From Sabellastarte sp. h YS-2021 (Eukaryota; Annelida; Polychaeta; Sabellida; Sabellidae): 64,000 nucleotides of DNA. The notes under the pieces are model-generated. The model worked only from the letters and a program-made list of their open reading frames with translations, did no database searches and had not been told where the DNA came from. Both the position numbers and the translations under genes were made by a program. The stretch lies in the NCBI GenBank assembly GCA_964017235.1, contig OZ024929.1:161061609-161125608 (forward strand), given 5' to 3'. Numbering within the stretch: position 1 is the first letter of the stretch; every line of letters starts with the position of its first letter. Below are positions 42,601 to 50,741 of this stretch, piece after piece.

Positions 42601-44341
42601 ATGTATATGCTTGCAAGGATAACATAACTGCAAACCCAATTAAATAATTGATTCTGGCTCAATCAAGGGTCATCAAAATGAAACTTTAATTGATCTGGAG
42701 ACAATTCCTACTTTCTGGTTAAATTTAGGGATGGGTTGTTATCAAAAATGTATAGAATCTGAGGTCACCAATGAAATACCATCCCCAGTCCATAAATAAG
42801 AAACGTTAGGTGACAAAAATGATACCAGGTAAAGAAATATGACTGAATAGTAAGGTTTACTGAATATTTGATTAATTTAAAATATATTTAATGGTTTTCC
42901 AGTGACCTGCTTTGCAACTTTGTTAGTGAAGGAAATCGCCTCCAACTTGCATGCTTGATTAATTGTCCATTTTTTTGAGTGATGATTGAACCATAATTCC
43001 ATTGTTGGTTATATCATGAAACACATTCAAATATGAAGTGTAGTTTGAGGCGGTAAGAATAAGAGTGTTCCAACATTTAGAATCTACCAAAAACACTCTC
43101 TTATGGCGGTAGCTATAAACAAACCCAAAATTCCTGACAAATACATATGCTGTTAAAACAAGACATAGTAATCCAGAAAAGATCTTTCTCAAAGTTCCTT
43201 TCTATAGCTCTTCAGTTCATAAATCTAAAGTTCATTTCAACAAGTGATTCTCATGTGATGCTCCAAAACTGTGGAATGATTTACCACTGGAAGTGGAAAG
43301 TCGAACTGCTCCTACACATTCATGTTTCAAAAGGCAACTTAAAACTTATCTGTTGCAGAAGTCTTTCCCTCCCTATGTTTTCTAACTGCTGAACACCAAT
43401 TCAGACACCGAGTTCGGAGATTGAGCACATGTATACCTGATACAAATCTGTCAATTTATTAAGGAAAACTGCACAAAATATTTTTAAAACATGTGGATAT
43501 TTAGATACATAAGGAAAGGTAACTAAATATTATGAAATTATCAGTGATAATGATGAATCGATGGACACTACTTCCAGATCAATCATCGCTACTAATGAGA
43601 ATGACCATTCGATGTCTGTACTCTGTAGACAATCATTTTATCACTACACTTTTTACTTGGTTTCTCAAAAAGTTGACTTTTTTCGGGTAACCGGGTAACC
43701 CAATACAGTTTTAGATCATAAAAGCTTATAATTTCTTCAGCTTGAAGATATGTGTATACTATTTTAAGTTTCCCTTGAATTATCTGTTACAAGTAAGGTG
43801 CCAGTTGTAAATCTCGTCATGGTATTTCAGTAAAATGTCCCCAATATCAAGACACTGGGGTTACCAACCCATCCAAAGAGCTTAAAATACCCCCAATATA
43901 ATATTCTGTCACTTGAAGTTGCAATATAACAGTAATCTTTGAAATGTAATTAAAAATTGCATGGTTAACTTTGAGAGCGATTCATTTTCCCTCAGATTTA
44001 ATTTCCTTCTAGGTCAAATGAGAGACAGTGAATGGAAGTTGGATGAAGAGGCAAGGACATTTCACAAAGTTGACGAGAAACGGAAGCAGCTTATCCGGGA
44101 CGTTCAACGAGCTGGCGGTAATGTTGGACAGATTCTTGCTAATGCTGGGGGAGGTCCTGGAAGTATTTCAGGGAGGAGAGAATCCAAGACTCTGGAATCC
44201 ATCCCAGAATTTCCTTTGTTAAATGCACAAAGAAGGGCATCTATCAAGGAACAGCCAGCCACCAACAAAAGATCGCCCAGTAAAAAAGCAACCCCTTCAG
44301 CCGGATTCAGCAGCGATCAATCAAAGCCACAGACAAAATAG
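27465..44341 (+). CDS. CCDC169: CCDC169 orthologue, three coding exons
   Basis: The CDS is join(27465..27643, 40140..40321, 44013..44341), 690 nt, 229 residues plus TAG. Introns are 12.5 kb (donor GTATAT, acceptor TTTCAAAG) and 3.7 kb (donor GTAGGT, acceptor CCTTCTAG), with phases 2 and 1; the joins recreate codons AAG and AGT. The product is mostly charged, coiled-coil-like helix, followed by a Ser/Pro/Lys-rich basic tail from about residue 155. I recognise it from the vertebrate CCDC169 pattern (KYEHQAECNRKLSREIEEM, then LESQMRDSEWKLDEEAR), about 214 residues in human. Its biochemical role is unknown; vertebrate expression is testis-biased as I recall. Intron 1 holds a Harbinger transposon and a dead DIRS-like element. 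Confidence 0.82.
27830..28340 (-). repeat. AAACGTTT-rich dispersed repeat, uninterrupted copy
   Basis: Inverted relative to 13290-14660 and without the insertion seen there. It is composed largely of AAACGTTT, AAACATTT and TTTAAAC phrases separated by 25-60 bp. It ends near 28340 with 'gcaataatagggggttttag'. A partial related segment is at 33680-33810. Confidence 0.65.
28762..28785 (+). repeat. Left terminal inverted repeat of Harbinger element
   Basis: 'gtgcccctgttccacca' followed by 'aaggattaag'. It pairs with the right end at 33645-33670, with mismatches and a 1-2 base length difference near the tip. Confidence 0.65.
28786..29135 (+). repeat. Left subterminal motif array of Harbinger element
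   Basis: Repeated short motifs on both strands: 'acgcctcagg' and 'acacctcagg', 'gtctgggactaagaaccgac', 'ccacgatcctgtcgg' (with variants) and 'ggcgtcctcaggcctcc'. The block is far more GC-rich than its surroundings. Probably binding sites for the transposase or the MADF protein. Confidence 0.65.
29236..30555 (+). CDS. PIF/Harbinger DDE transposase
   Basis: 439 codons, intact. The N-terminus has a Gln/Pro-rich segment (residues about 30-50), then a helix-turn-helix-like region about 115-165 ('SVGEKLALTIRYLATGESY', 'FRVGRSTISKFLPEV'). The DDE_Tnp_4-type nuclease follows: D205 in 'GALDGKHVAL', D255 in 'GSCSDAQIF', D296 in 'LADDAFALKTWLM' and E332 in 'RVVENAFGILVSRFRV'. The C-terminus has an Asp run (DDDDDD) and a basic end. 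It catalyses cut-and-paste excision and integration at 3-bp targets (family knowledge). Which conserved Asp is the second catalytic one is uncertain. All candidates are present. Confidence 0.88.
   Translation: MPPFNGRQIQQQLRAFLVFIQLQIIMYFHFLRQAQQQHPPPPPPAPPSPIQRPRRRHNMWVRPWLLQREERGAYHNIMADLYATDIPGFTNYMRMTPEFFEMMKTRLEPRLARQATNYRAPISVGEKLALTIRYLATGESYTSLSCQFRVGRSTISKFLPEVCRAIQDEFTREYLKCPTTPDEWKELEREFRIRWNVPHALGALDGKHVALKKPKNSGALYHNYKGFFSIVMLALVDGQYKFRWVDVGTEGSCSDAQIFNASQLKRRIEDGRIGFPDPAPITQGGRDVPYFILADDAFALKTWLMKPYGRRLLTREERIANYRISRGRRVVENAFGILVSRFRVMRTTIELPPETVREVVMTCVVLHNILRSQYQGQPAGQQPGGDDDDDDVPGDCGLIGGAAGGGQDRNPAREAKRQRDYLKDYFNNEGAVAWQDGRI
30640..30862. repeat. 43-bp minisatellite inside Harbinger element
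   Basis: 'aaccccatgccaaacataac' begins at 30661, 30704, 30747 and 30790, linked by 'ttgttcagacagacaaacagac'. The last unit decays near 30862. It lies between the two convergent genes, in the transposase 3' region. Confidence 0.8.
30863..31640. other. Intergenic spacer between the two Harbinger genes
   Basis: Low-complexity G/T-rich stretch at about 31110-31310 ('ggttggtggttactgggg' and similar) and AT-rich sequence. This is the shared 3' region of the convergent genes. No clear hairpin terminator is expected in a eukaryotic element. Confidence 0.5.
31653..32870 (-). CDS. MADF/Myb-SANT-like accessory protein of Harbinger element
   Basis: 405 codons, intact. Residues 1-65 are Lys/Arg/Glu-rich. 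Residues about 85-172 form a MADF-like (Myb/SANT-related) DNA-binding domain: 'VSIVEFVKLHPELYDKEH', 'RREALWAEISAELKL', 'VRRWFESQRTRYGKLSKL'. The rest is Ser/Thr-rich with a predicted helix about 235-285, and ends in Gln/Pro runs. In PIF/Harbinger elements the second ORF is this type of protein. It brings the transposase to the nucleus and to the element ends (family knowledge). The Gln-rich tail resembles an activation domain, which is an inference. Confidence 0.82.
   Translation of the reverse strand: MRKEKGGKRGRKKMDEREKESQVEERSEVITEEGSERREEEEIQEDPAIGEAVAEEEERCEEDPECHSSAKRARVCATFTDSDEVSIVEFVKLHPELYDKEHSRFHDRNRREALWAEISAELKLQPFDVRRWFESQRTRYGKLSKLQSGQAPREMTKRQSWVYQQMGFLKTHIRRKGANRSSGFEASPNTSKQDESRGSTTDTEHLESSVLRERSQSIITSTPVSTTDSKILEHFEQMRTLISGFLHQKSDRQPFFDYVASEAEKMTQEEFEELKGKIFRDIENIKSNRRRQPLPRRSATVTTESQRVGLLPTTTPQASSSTQAAPSSSFVYYTPSPIGFSNPTSVLTVQDEGSRHNLSGILSQLPDLTSTQIVEQPQQQQQQPQQQLFTITTSAPPQQQQQPPQ
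33060..33660 (-). repeat. Right subterminal motif array and TIR of Harbinger element
   Basis: Inverted counterpart of 28786-29135: 'agtcggttcttaatcggttg', 'ttagtcccaggc', 'ggcgtcctcaggccgcc' and 'cacaaccgaccctta'. It spans the promoter side of the MADF gene, so the same sites could also regulate that gene. The right TIR extends to 33670. Confidence 0.65.
33680..33810. repeat. Partial AAACGTTT-family repeat
   Basis: 'aaatgtttaataaacggtatacataaaacgttttaaaaac' resembles part of the 27.8-kb copy ('ctttataaacagtacacataaaatgtttaaaaaacat'). It begins only about 10 bp after the Harbinger right end, so the transposon may have landed in or beside a member of this family. Confidence 0.5.
33811..34375. 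other. Intron 1 sequence, nothing recognised
   Basis: A 109-codon - strand ORF (34368-34039) has no recognisable motif. No splice-compatible exon of CCDC169 is needed here, because exons 1 and 2 join in frame. Confidence 0.4.
34420..34960. repeat. Diverged repeats of about 140 bp rich in AAGGTCA
   Basis: 'ccacaaggtcagacctgaat' occurs near 34460 and 34600, each followed by 'agcaattttat' and 'tccccaaaatcat' or 'cccccaagatcat'. A weaker third unit follows near 34740-34930. The spacing is about 140 bp. The phrase resembles the arrays at 47.66-48.9 kb in using AAGGTCA, but it is a different sequence. Confidence 0.6.
35319..36312 (-). pseudogene. Tyrosine recombinase of second DIRS-like element, split
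   Basis: The N-terminal core-binding part is at 36312-36061 (83 codons, 'HVNTYVLLAFLEYLHSNAFT'). The C-terminal catalytic part is at 35864-35319 with 'HTFTRSGASWS' (HxxxR) and 'VYRYISSD' (candidate Tyr). The about 200 bp between them, where the first catalytic Arg region should be, is out of frame with stops. This is a broken gene; function is not expected. Confidence 0.72.
36423..38640 (-). pseudogene. RT/RNase H of second DIRS-like element, inactivated
   Basis: The N-terminal part is in the frame ending at 38162 (up to 'MVDDDCSWG'). After a frameshift near 38170 the main frame runs to 36469. RT landmarks are 'FKVDISQAFHQLKVDPGD' and 'FGYRHGS'; about two residues appear deleted just after HGS, where the first element has AAFQ. 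The palm motif reads Y-V-D-Y in place of Y-x-D-D (second Asp codon 37230-37228 now Tyr), so catalysis should be lost. RNase H shows 'LHLDACLTGMGGIF' and 'IKCDNMAVVEV'. A TAA at 36471-36469 cuts off the last segment, whose 'VVADLLSRY' is still readable downstream. Confidence 0.8.
38661..39602 (-). pseudogene. Gag-like ORF of second DIRS-like element, frameshifted
   Basis: The N-terminal 184 codons (39602-39048) include the basic, Lys-rich segment about residues 60-75 and 'VKWPHEYVLAGNT' with 'LNITQWMAGF', which parallel the first element's Gag core. A frameshift near 39045 moves the frame to 39026-38661. That piece carries the Cys/His cluster: 'CVYYNDNSC' (C-x7-C), then H, H-x-C-x2-C ('RHICSSC') and H-x4-C ('HSAMDC'), the same layout as in the first element. 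Confidence 0.7.
39603..40139. other. 5' flank of second DIRS-like element and end of CCDC169 intron 1
   Basis: On the + strand about 39895-39980, 'taggggtgataaaaaattaggggtgaagg' and 'ttggcacttaaatgccaa' (a short palindrome) resemble in style the 'aataggggtcgagg' and 'gttggcgccaaagccaa' found upstream of the first element's Gag. This is possibly the element's 5' region. No host gene is seen other than the exon-2 acceptor. Confidence 0.4.
40140..40321 (+). CDS. CCDC169: CCDC169 coding exon 2
   Basis: Acceptor TTTCAAAG|G and donor GAAA|GTAGGT. It is 182 nt, so phases 2 and 1 match the neighbouring exons exactly. It encodes 'YEHQAECNRKLSREIEEMKK' and continues to 'RLQREKINLE'. An ATG further upstream at 40090 lies in the intron and is not a start. 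Confidence 0.8.
40616..40976. mobile_element. Non-autonomous TIR element (MITE-like), copy 1
   Basis: Left end 'agggatgggtcggtata'. The reverse complement of the right end reads 'aggcatgggtcagtgtt'. No coding capacity. The interior has 'tttcagtaaaatg'-type phrases shared with copy 2. The TIR style suggests hAT, but no 8-bp duplication is visible. Confidence 0.5.
41220..41700. repeat. Dispersed repeat, copy 1
   Basis: Shares 'cgcctccaacttNcatg', 'tggcggtagctataaacaa', 'acatttaNaatctaccNaaaacac' and 'gataNattaggaaaggtaac' in the same order with 42890-43620. It ends 'cgattaatcgagcacacgtctaatcatcccaacac', which resembles a hAT-like end. Immediately upstream (41110-41165) is a separate 'taatctaatctaatgtggag' repeat end. 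Confidence 0.55.
42726..43877. mobile_element. TIR element copy 2 with nested repeat
   Basis: Left end 'agggatgggttgttatc'. The right end reverse complement reads 'ggatgggttggtaaccc'. The interior (42890-43620) is a second copy of the 41220-41700 repeat, which itself carries a LINE 3' end at 43140-43430. This gives three nested layers, or a larger composite element whose middle is deleted in copy 1. Confidence 0.5.
43140..43430 (+). pseudogene. 3' end of a CR1/Jockey-like LINE, nested
   Basis: With frameshifts, the + strand reads 'APKLWNDLPLEVESRTAPT' and 'HSCFKRQLKTYL', the usual C-terminus of these LINE proteins. It lies between two parts of a repeat whose other copy (41490-41520) has no such insertion, so it is an insertion. 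Confidence 0.65.
44013..44341 (+). CDS. CCDC169: CCDC169 coding exon 3 and stop
   Basis: Acceptor CCTTCTAG|GT. The first two bases complete a Ser codon, then 'QMRDSEWKLDEEARTFHKVD'. It ends TAG at 44339-44341. The tail is Ser/Lys/Pro-rich (NKRSPSKKATPS) and probably disordered. Confidence 0.8.
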
Positions 44342-44785
44342 TTTTGGGGGGCTCTGGAGGAATTTACCTTTCACTCTACATCATGGGGTGATGTCATCTT
44401 TAAGACTGTAATTGTTACAGAGACTAAAGACCCGCAGACATTTAATGGGACTGATGAATACATTCTAAGACAGGGACAAGTTTTTGGGCTGAACCATGTT
44501 GAAAATGTTTTATATTGCTGTCTTTAATCTACACCCTTGCAGGGATGGAATGGGTATCTTGTTTCTTTGTTTTCCTTAAAACATGCTGGTTTTTGTGTGT
44601 CAGACAAAGGGAGGGATTGGTCTAAAGGGTAGTTCTTAAATTATTTTCCAGTAGCTTTCAGGACACTTAGCCTTTTAGGCTGTGTTAGGCCAAATTGGTA
44701 ATGTATGGTTTTCTTGCATGATTAATATCACTTGGTAATAGAAGTAGCACATACTTCAAATATATGGTACAATTGTAACAATGTC

Positions 44786-44791
44786 AATAAA
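44786..44791 (+). terminator. CCDC169: AATAAA polyadenylation signal for CCDC169
   Basis: First canonical AATAAA downstream of the stop codon, giving a 3' UTR of about 450-470 nt. Further AT-rich A/T runs follow. The exact cleavage site is not visible. Confidence 0.5.
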
Positions 44792-44799
44792 TATTATTT

Positions 44800-47655
44800 A
44801 TTATACAATTAATAATAAACATATCAAGGGTGTTATTTAGTGTTCGGAATTAAACTTTCAAGGTTGAGGGCTGATGATCAGCCACAGTTGATCATTCACT
44901 AAAATTGTTTTGCTGACTACTTTTCATCATACAATAAACCCTTTGCAGAATAAAATATACTGAAATCATGCGGCCATGGGCCCTTCACTGGGATCCCAGC
45001 AAAGTCAGGGACTGATAATAATTCTAGAATGGGTGATATGTGAGATGGACTGTAAGTGAGGTAAATATAAAAAACAGCAAATAACATATCCCAAAAAATT
45101 AAAAAAAATAGCGTATTTAAAATACTATCCATGTGTAAAATCCCAGTATTTGTCTTTTTAAAATAAATACGGGATCTCCTATATGGACAGCCAAATGCAT
45201 TGTACCTGTTACATTCATGTCCAGCCTATCAAAACCCTTGAAACTGTGTATTTTTAATAAAGTTAACCAGATGATAATTAAGCAAAACATATATAAAAAA
45301 ATCTTTACTCTGCATGTTGTTGAAAAGGGTGAGTGTTTACATATAATTGCGTGTTTGGGGGTTGGGCTATAATGTGGACATGAGCAGTTTCATGGACGAT
45401 TTAGTTTTTTAGTCCTGTAAGAACTGTGGTGATTTCAAAGTTTCCAGTTTTAGTGTCTGCCAAAAATACTCTTTGTAAGTATTGTAGTACATATAACACA
45501 ACAAAAAGTTCTGATAAATTGGTTAATTTAATGAATAAAAGCTACATGAAAAAGTTTAAAACACATGAATATTTTGTTACATATACAAAAGTAAGATGTT
45601 GAATAATTAATCAATCAAAACAGTCTATGACTGACAGCAGTACAGTGTCATTTTTAATCGAACCCTTCTCAAGTCGCCCTGCCAATGGTATTATTTCATG
45701 TTTGTCCCAATTAAGAATTAAAATATTTCGAATGTATGCATTTACTTAAGGTTCCCTTTTTAAACCTTTTTGCAACCCAGGTATTCACTGAAATACAGCA
45801 TTATAAAACCTCAACCAGTGTATTTAGCTTCTGGAAATGGAGTATGTTAAGAGTACATTATGAATGAATATTTCTAGAATTTGATATTTCCTGTTGTGTG
45901 ATGTCCATGCCACTCTTTTTTTTGACCTTGAACTTTGTAATGATGCTTGTAACCATTTAATTCATTGACACCCTGTCTTGATGTTCCATTAACTATTCAA
46001 AGGGATATAAAATGCCCCCCAATTCTGTGTCATTTTACTGTATCTCAAAACCTTTACCTCACACTGGCTATCTGTTGCTCATCAGTTTTCTTTGTTTGAG
46101 TGTTTCTTATTTCATGATTATAAAAGTTCCAATTATTTATATGATAGGGAAATATCTAATCTGTGAGTTTAAAGGTTTGATTTGCAGTTTATGAAATCCA
46201 CTATTTTGGTGTTGTAAAAAGGTATATTCTGATAAATTCCTATTTGCATTTCATTAGCAAAACATAAAATGATTGTATCTATAATGATAACTATAATTAT
46301 ATCAACAAGCTGAGTCATTACTTGGTTTTTATTGTACAATCATATTCAAAAATTAAAAAAGAATATATATGTAGTCAAAAATGATTGATCACAGTACTCT
46401 TCACATAAATGTAAAAAAAATAGCATACCATTGAAAAAACATTCTACATTTATACTGAGTAAATGCTCGCAATTCAGCTACTGATACCAAAGGTGTGACA
46501 TTCAGCACAAAGTGACAGGCTCTCAATGACACATTAAGAGCTTATTGAGAAGTGTAATGAAATAGCTATAGACCTATAGACCCAACTAGAAGAATCATTG
46601 CAATTTCACATGTTCAGGTAAGTAAAGATAAATAATCCATTAATTGCATAATGCATTGTCCTTTGGCATCCTATTTTAGTTCAACTAGATGTTTTGTGTA
46701 CGTTTAGAGGCTCAAATGGTGTAGTAATGAAAGAAACTTTTATTATACACTTTTTATTAGATCTTGATATGATAAATATGCAACAGAAAAAGGTAAAAAA
46801 GGGGCTTACAATACAAGTTTCGCCATTCAGTGCAAGACCGTGATTATTATGTCATATAACATAGCTACTTTTCCAGTGATTCACCATTGAAAGGATACTA
46901 AAATAGCATAAATATGTACACTAGAATGTCAATGGAGGAAACATGTATAAATGTAATATCTGTTTATTTACAGCAAACAATTAATCTCAATTTCAAATGA
47001 TAAATGCATCAGATAAGTGATTTTAAATACAGGGGTACCTGAATTACAATCTTGCCACTTAACAGTAATATCACACTTGCAGTGAGATTACTACCAAAAA
47101 TAGCATCAGAGATACCTGTACCCTACAGCCTGGGAAAATAGGTTTCAACACCATAAGATATAGAAGTAGTGAAACAGTACACAGATTGGTATACTTTCAG
47201 AGCAGTGTCAGTGTCCAAATAATGTTTAAGTAGAGAAAATAACATCTAAGAGAAAGAAATTGCATGTAAAGATTAAGTATTAAAACAAGACAATTCAGTA
47301 AACTAAAAATTATGAAGCTTTAAAACTTCTCCCATTTTGATTTTCATTTGTATGGTTGAATTATGGTTCGGATATTTTGAATATTACTCATACATACAGG
47401 TGTAGCAATACATGCTTTTATGTGGAATTGGGCAGAAACCTGTGGCTCACTTGATGCAATACCATCTGTTACAATGGGACGTTACAAAAGTAAAACAGTT
47501 AATGACTTCTAATATGACTTTAACAGTGCTAAATCTACACCAAAAGACACCCAAAGGTGCAACAACCAAGATTCAAGTAAAAAGATATAAGAGAGCTATA
47601 CGAGAGATAAATAGTATCAGATATCCTCATAGAGACATAAAATAGCATCAGATAT
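44800..47655. other. Intergenic between convergent CCDC169 and sHSP genes
   Basis: AT-rich. The stretch 45360-45660 weakly resembles the 41.2/42.9-kb repeat ('gtctgccaaaaatactct', 'aaaaagtttaaaacacatgaatatt'). No protein-coding exon is recognised. The 60- to 77-codon ORFs here have no known motif. Confidence 0.4.
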
Positions 47656-47659
47656 GCAA

Positions 47660-48126
47660 GATCAAAGGTCAAATCCAGGTCACACCATGGCGTTGCACAC
47701 ATATAACCCTTGACCAATATCCCTACCAAATATGAACTTCCTACACTTTATGGTTTCCAAAATATAGCCCAGACAAGGCATTATAGGTCAAGGTCACTAT
47801 GGCAAGGTCAAATCAAGGTCACACCATGACGTTTTACACCTACACACCTTAGCCAATGTCACTACACAGTATCAACTTCCTATACCTTACGGTTTCCGAG
47901 ATATACCCCAGACAAGATTCTATAGGTCAAAATCACTACGGCAAGGTCAAATCAAGGTCCACCATGACGTTGCACACCTACACCCCCTAACCAATGTCCC
48001 TACCAAGTATCAACTTCCTACACCTTACGGTTTCTGAGATACAGCCCGGACAAACTTTTTCCCACCCGCCCATCCGGACACCATGGGTGAAAACAATACC
48101 CGATAGCCCTTGAGGGCTGTGGGGTA
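47660..48126. repeat. Period-140 tandem array with terminal hairpin, block 1
   Basis: About three units of roughly 135-145 bp built from 'aaggtcaNaNcaaggtcacaccatgacgttgcacacctaca', 'ccaatgtccctaccaagtatcaacttcctac' and 'tttccgagatatagcccNgacaa'. The block ends in 'ccgatagcccttgagggctgtggggtaaaaa', which contains the inverted repeat agccctt-gagggct. Confidence 0.8.
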
Positions 48127-48239
48127 AAAACTACAAAACTACTTTGAAAATTCTTCCTGGTGGGTGCTGAAAACGATATTGAAATTCCATCTTTCAGTAT
48201 CAATATTGAAATTCAGAAAGACATATTGAAATATCGATA

Positions 48240-48897
48240 TATGATCCCTACACTAGTGACTAGAGCAAAATCAAGGTCAAATCAAGGTCCACCATGACGT
48301 TGCACACCTACACCCCCTAACCAATGTCCCTACCAAGTATCAACTTCCTATGCCTTACCGATGTATAGCCCCGACAAGATTTTATAGGTCAAGGTCACTA
48401 TGGCAAGGTCAAAGGTCAAATCCTGGTCAGACCATGACGTTGCATACCTAAACCCCCTAACCAATATCCCTACCAAGTATCAACTTCCTACACCTTACGG
48501 TTTCCGAGATATAGCCCAGACAAGATTTTAGAGGTCAAGGTCACTACAGCATGGTCAAAGGTCAAATCAAGGTCACGCTATGACGTTGCACACCTACACC
48601 TCCTAACCAATGTCTCTACCAAGTATCAACTTCCTACACCTTATGGTTTCCGAGATATAGCCCGGACAAGATTTTCAAACTCAAGGTCACTATGGCAAGG
48701 TCAAATCAAGGTCAGACCATGTCGTTGCACACCTACACCTCCTAACCAATGTCCTACCAAGTATCAACTTCCTACACCTTACGGTTTCTGAGATACAGCC
48801 TGGACAAACTTTTTCCCGCCACCCGACTGCCCGCCTGCCCATCCGGACACCATTAGGGAAAACAATACCCCGACAGCCCTTAAGGGCTGTGGGGTAA
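48240..48897. repeat. Period-140 tandem array with terminal hairpin, block 2
   Basis: About four more units of the same sequence, ending in 'acagcccttaagggctgtggggtaaaaa' (a longer perfect hairpin). It is separated from block 1 by about 110 bp of unrelated AT-rich sequence. Two blocks with the same defined end look like two copies of one mobile element that contains internal tandem repeats. Confidence 0.8.
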
Positions 48898-48899
48898 AA

Positions 48900-49605
48900 A
48901 TGATATAAACAAGACACTTTGTGCAAGATGATTAAGTTATGCTTGATATTTAATTAAATTTTAATACAATCTGTTACGTATATTGTGCAATAACTACATC
49001 CATTGTAGTCATGTATGTTTACTGTTTATAAAAGATTTTTTTTTGTGACAAATAGCCTTCACAGGCCAACCACTGATATTTGTCACCAGCCATAATATTA
49101 CCTTCAAAAGAGAGTTGCTTTACTGAACTAGAACTAGAAACAAAATCTAAATTCAAACCACTGAATTCCAAATAAGATCAATAATTTTTAGCATAAGAAT
49201 ATAGCAACAAATATTGTAAAAATTACTTAAATTAAAATGCAACAAAAACTTGACAAAATATCATAAAAGCTGCTACTTTAATAATATATCATTAGAAATA
49301 TTTTATCATACTTTTAAACAATACAGTGCATACTTGAACCCAAAAGTGACATTGATATCTGATTAAACTGCACAGTGAAGTGACAAGTTCATTTGTAAGA
49401 ATGATTTATGTCAACTTTGCAGTATTAGCCTTTCCAATTAATGAACCTTGTTTCAAAATTAAAATAAGTTGACTGATTTATGTACATCTCCAACTTATTA
49501 ATTTAATTGCATAGTATTGAAACTGCAAGCTAACTAAAGATTAACAAGATATTGACATACAGACATTACAGATACAATAGCTACAATATATAACCATTAC
49601 AATAT
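48900..49605 (-). other. 3' flank / probable 3' UTR of the sHSP gene
   Basis: AT-rich. The last exon of the - strand alpha-crystallin-domain gene ends at 49606, and transcription should run into this region. No single polyadenylation signal stands out. Confidence 0.4.
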
Positions 49606-50741
49606 TCATGATTGCCTTGGATCTTTTCCAAGTCCATTGCCATTCTGCAAAAGTTCAACGTTGATGTTACCAGCCTCCTGACTGTTTTCAATCAACAGGG
49701 CTGAAATTTTAAGGATGCCATCCTTTGAGAATCCTGCTTTCAGAGTTTTGGGTTGTATCCTATCTGGGAGAGCAAATTCCCTGTACAGTGATGCTGTAAG
49801 TTTTGAAGTATCTGTATTTTCGATGCGATCAGCAGAGACTATGACCTTGTTGTCGCCCTTGACTTTCACAGTAACATCATCCGGCTGAAACACTTTTCCA
49901 ACTTCTACATTAATGAACAACACTCTACCAAAACTGTTGGTCTGCACATATGGCAGATTCATCACCTCTGGCTTTGGCGTAGGACTAAAAGGCGTAGGAT
50001 TAGGTTGTGATGATGATACTGAAGTGGTAGATGAATACATAGACCTCAAAGTTGGGGCCTCTGCTACCAACTTTTTATTACTGGGATCAAAATAACATTT
50101 GAGAAGTCTGGAATTTACATCCGATGGCAGTTTAATCTTTCGACAGAATTCAGTGCTGCTCTTTCTTCCACCAATCATTTCATTCTGAAGAGCATGTATC
50201 ACTAACTTATTTTCAGCTATTTTCACTGTAATATTTTCCGGGCTGTAATCTTCAGTGTCGAATTCCATCTTCAAAAGTCGTTGACCAGTTTTGGGGCATG
50301 TTGTGTAGAGTGGAGATTTCAGTTCCTCAGTAAGACTTTCGACACTGCTATTAAGTGTAGCGTCTTGTCTTCGGCTCACATTTATTTCTGGAAATTCAAA
50401 AGTTCTCCTTGGACTGTTGCCGAAGTCAGTGGAATGAGAAAGATTTGATAAACTGTTTGAAAATCTCTTCCGTCTTGGACTGAAGGGTGAATTTGGCGTA
50501 GAAGAAGACACTGTTGGTCTGAGACGAAAGTTATTATGGGTAATTTTCTTGGTGTTGGTATCCCATTCCCTCAAGACTCTTTCTACCTCATGGTCCATCT
50601 GATAACTGACATCACTGAATGGATCATCTATGTTTTCCAGAGTTTCATTTGGAGACAGTGAGGATGTGACAGTCACTGGAATTCGATGACCACCAGTGAC
50701 ATCAGTTTGTTTCCTTGGAAGGCCCCCTGATGCAGGCACAC
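49606..50741 (-). CDS. Terminal coding exon of the tandem-ACD sHSP gene
   Basis: 377 codons open from the acceptor to TGA (49608-49606). The codon at 50739 is GTG (Val) and not a start; the frame opens at a splice acceptor (ATATAG at 50747-50742). All of both alpha-crystallin domains lies in this exon. Confidence 0.85.

Noticed and set aside
47660-48897. CRISPR array
   Set aside because: Units are about 140 bp, repeats are not separated by unique spacers, and the genome is animal.
50737-50739. Start codon of the alpha-crystallin ORF
   Set aside because: The codon is GTG and lies just after a splice acceptor; the frame continues to an upstream exon.
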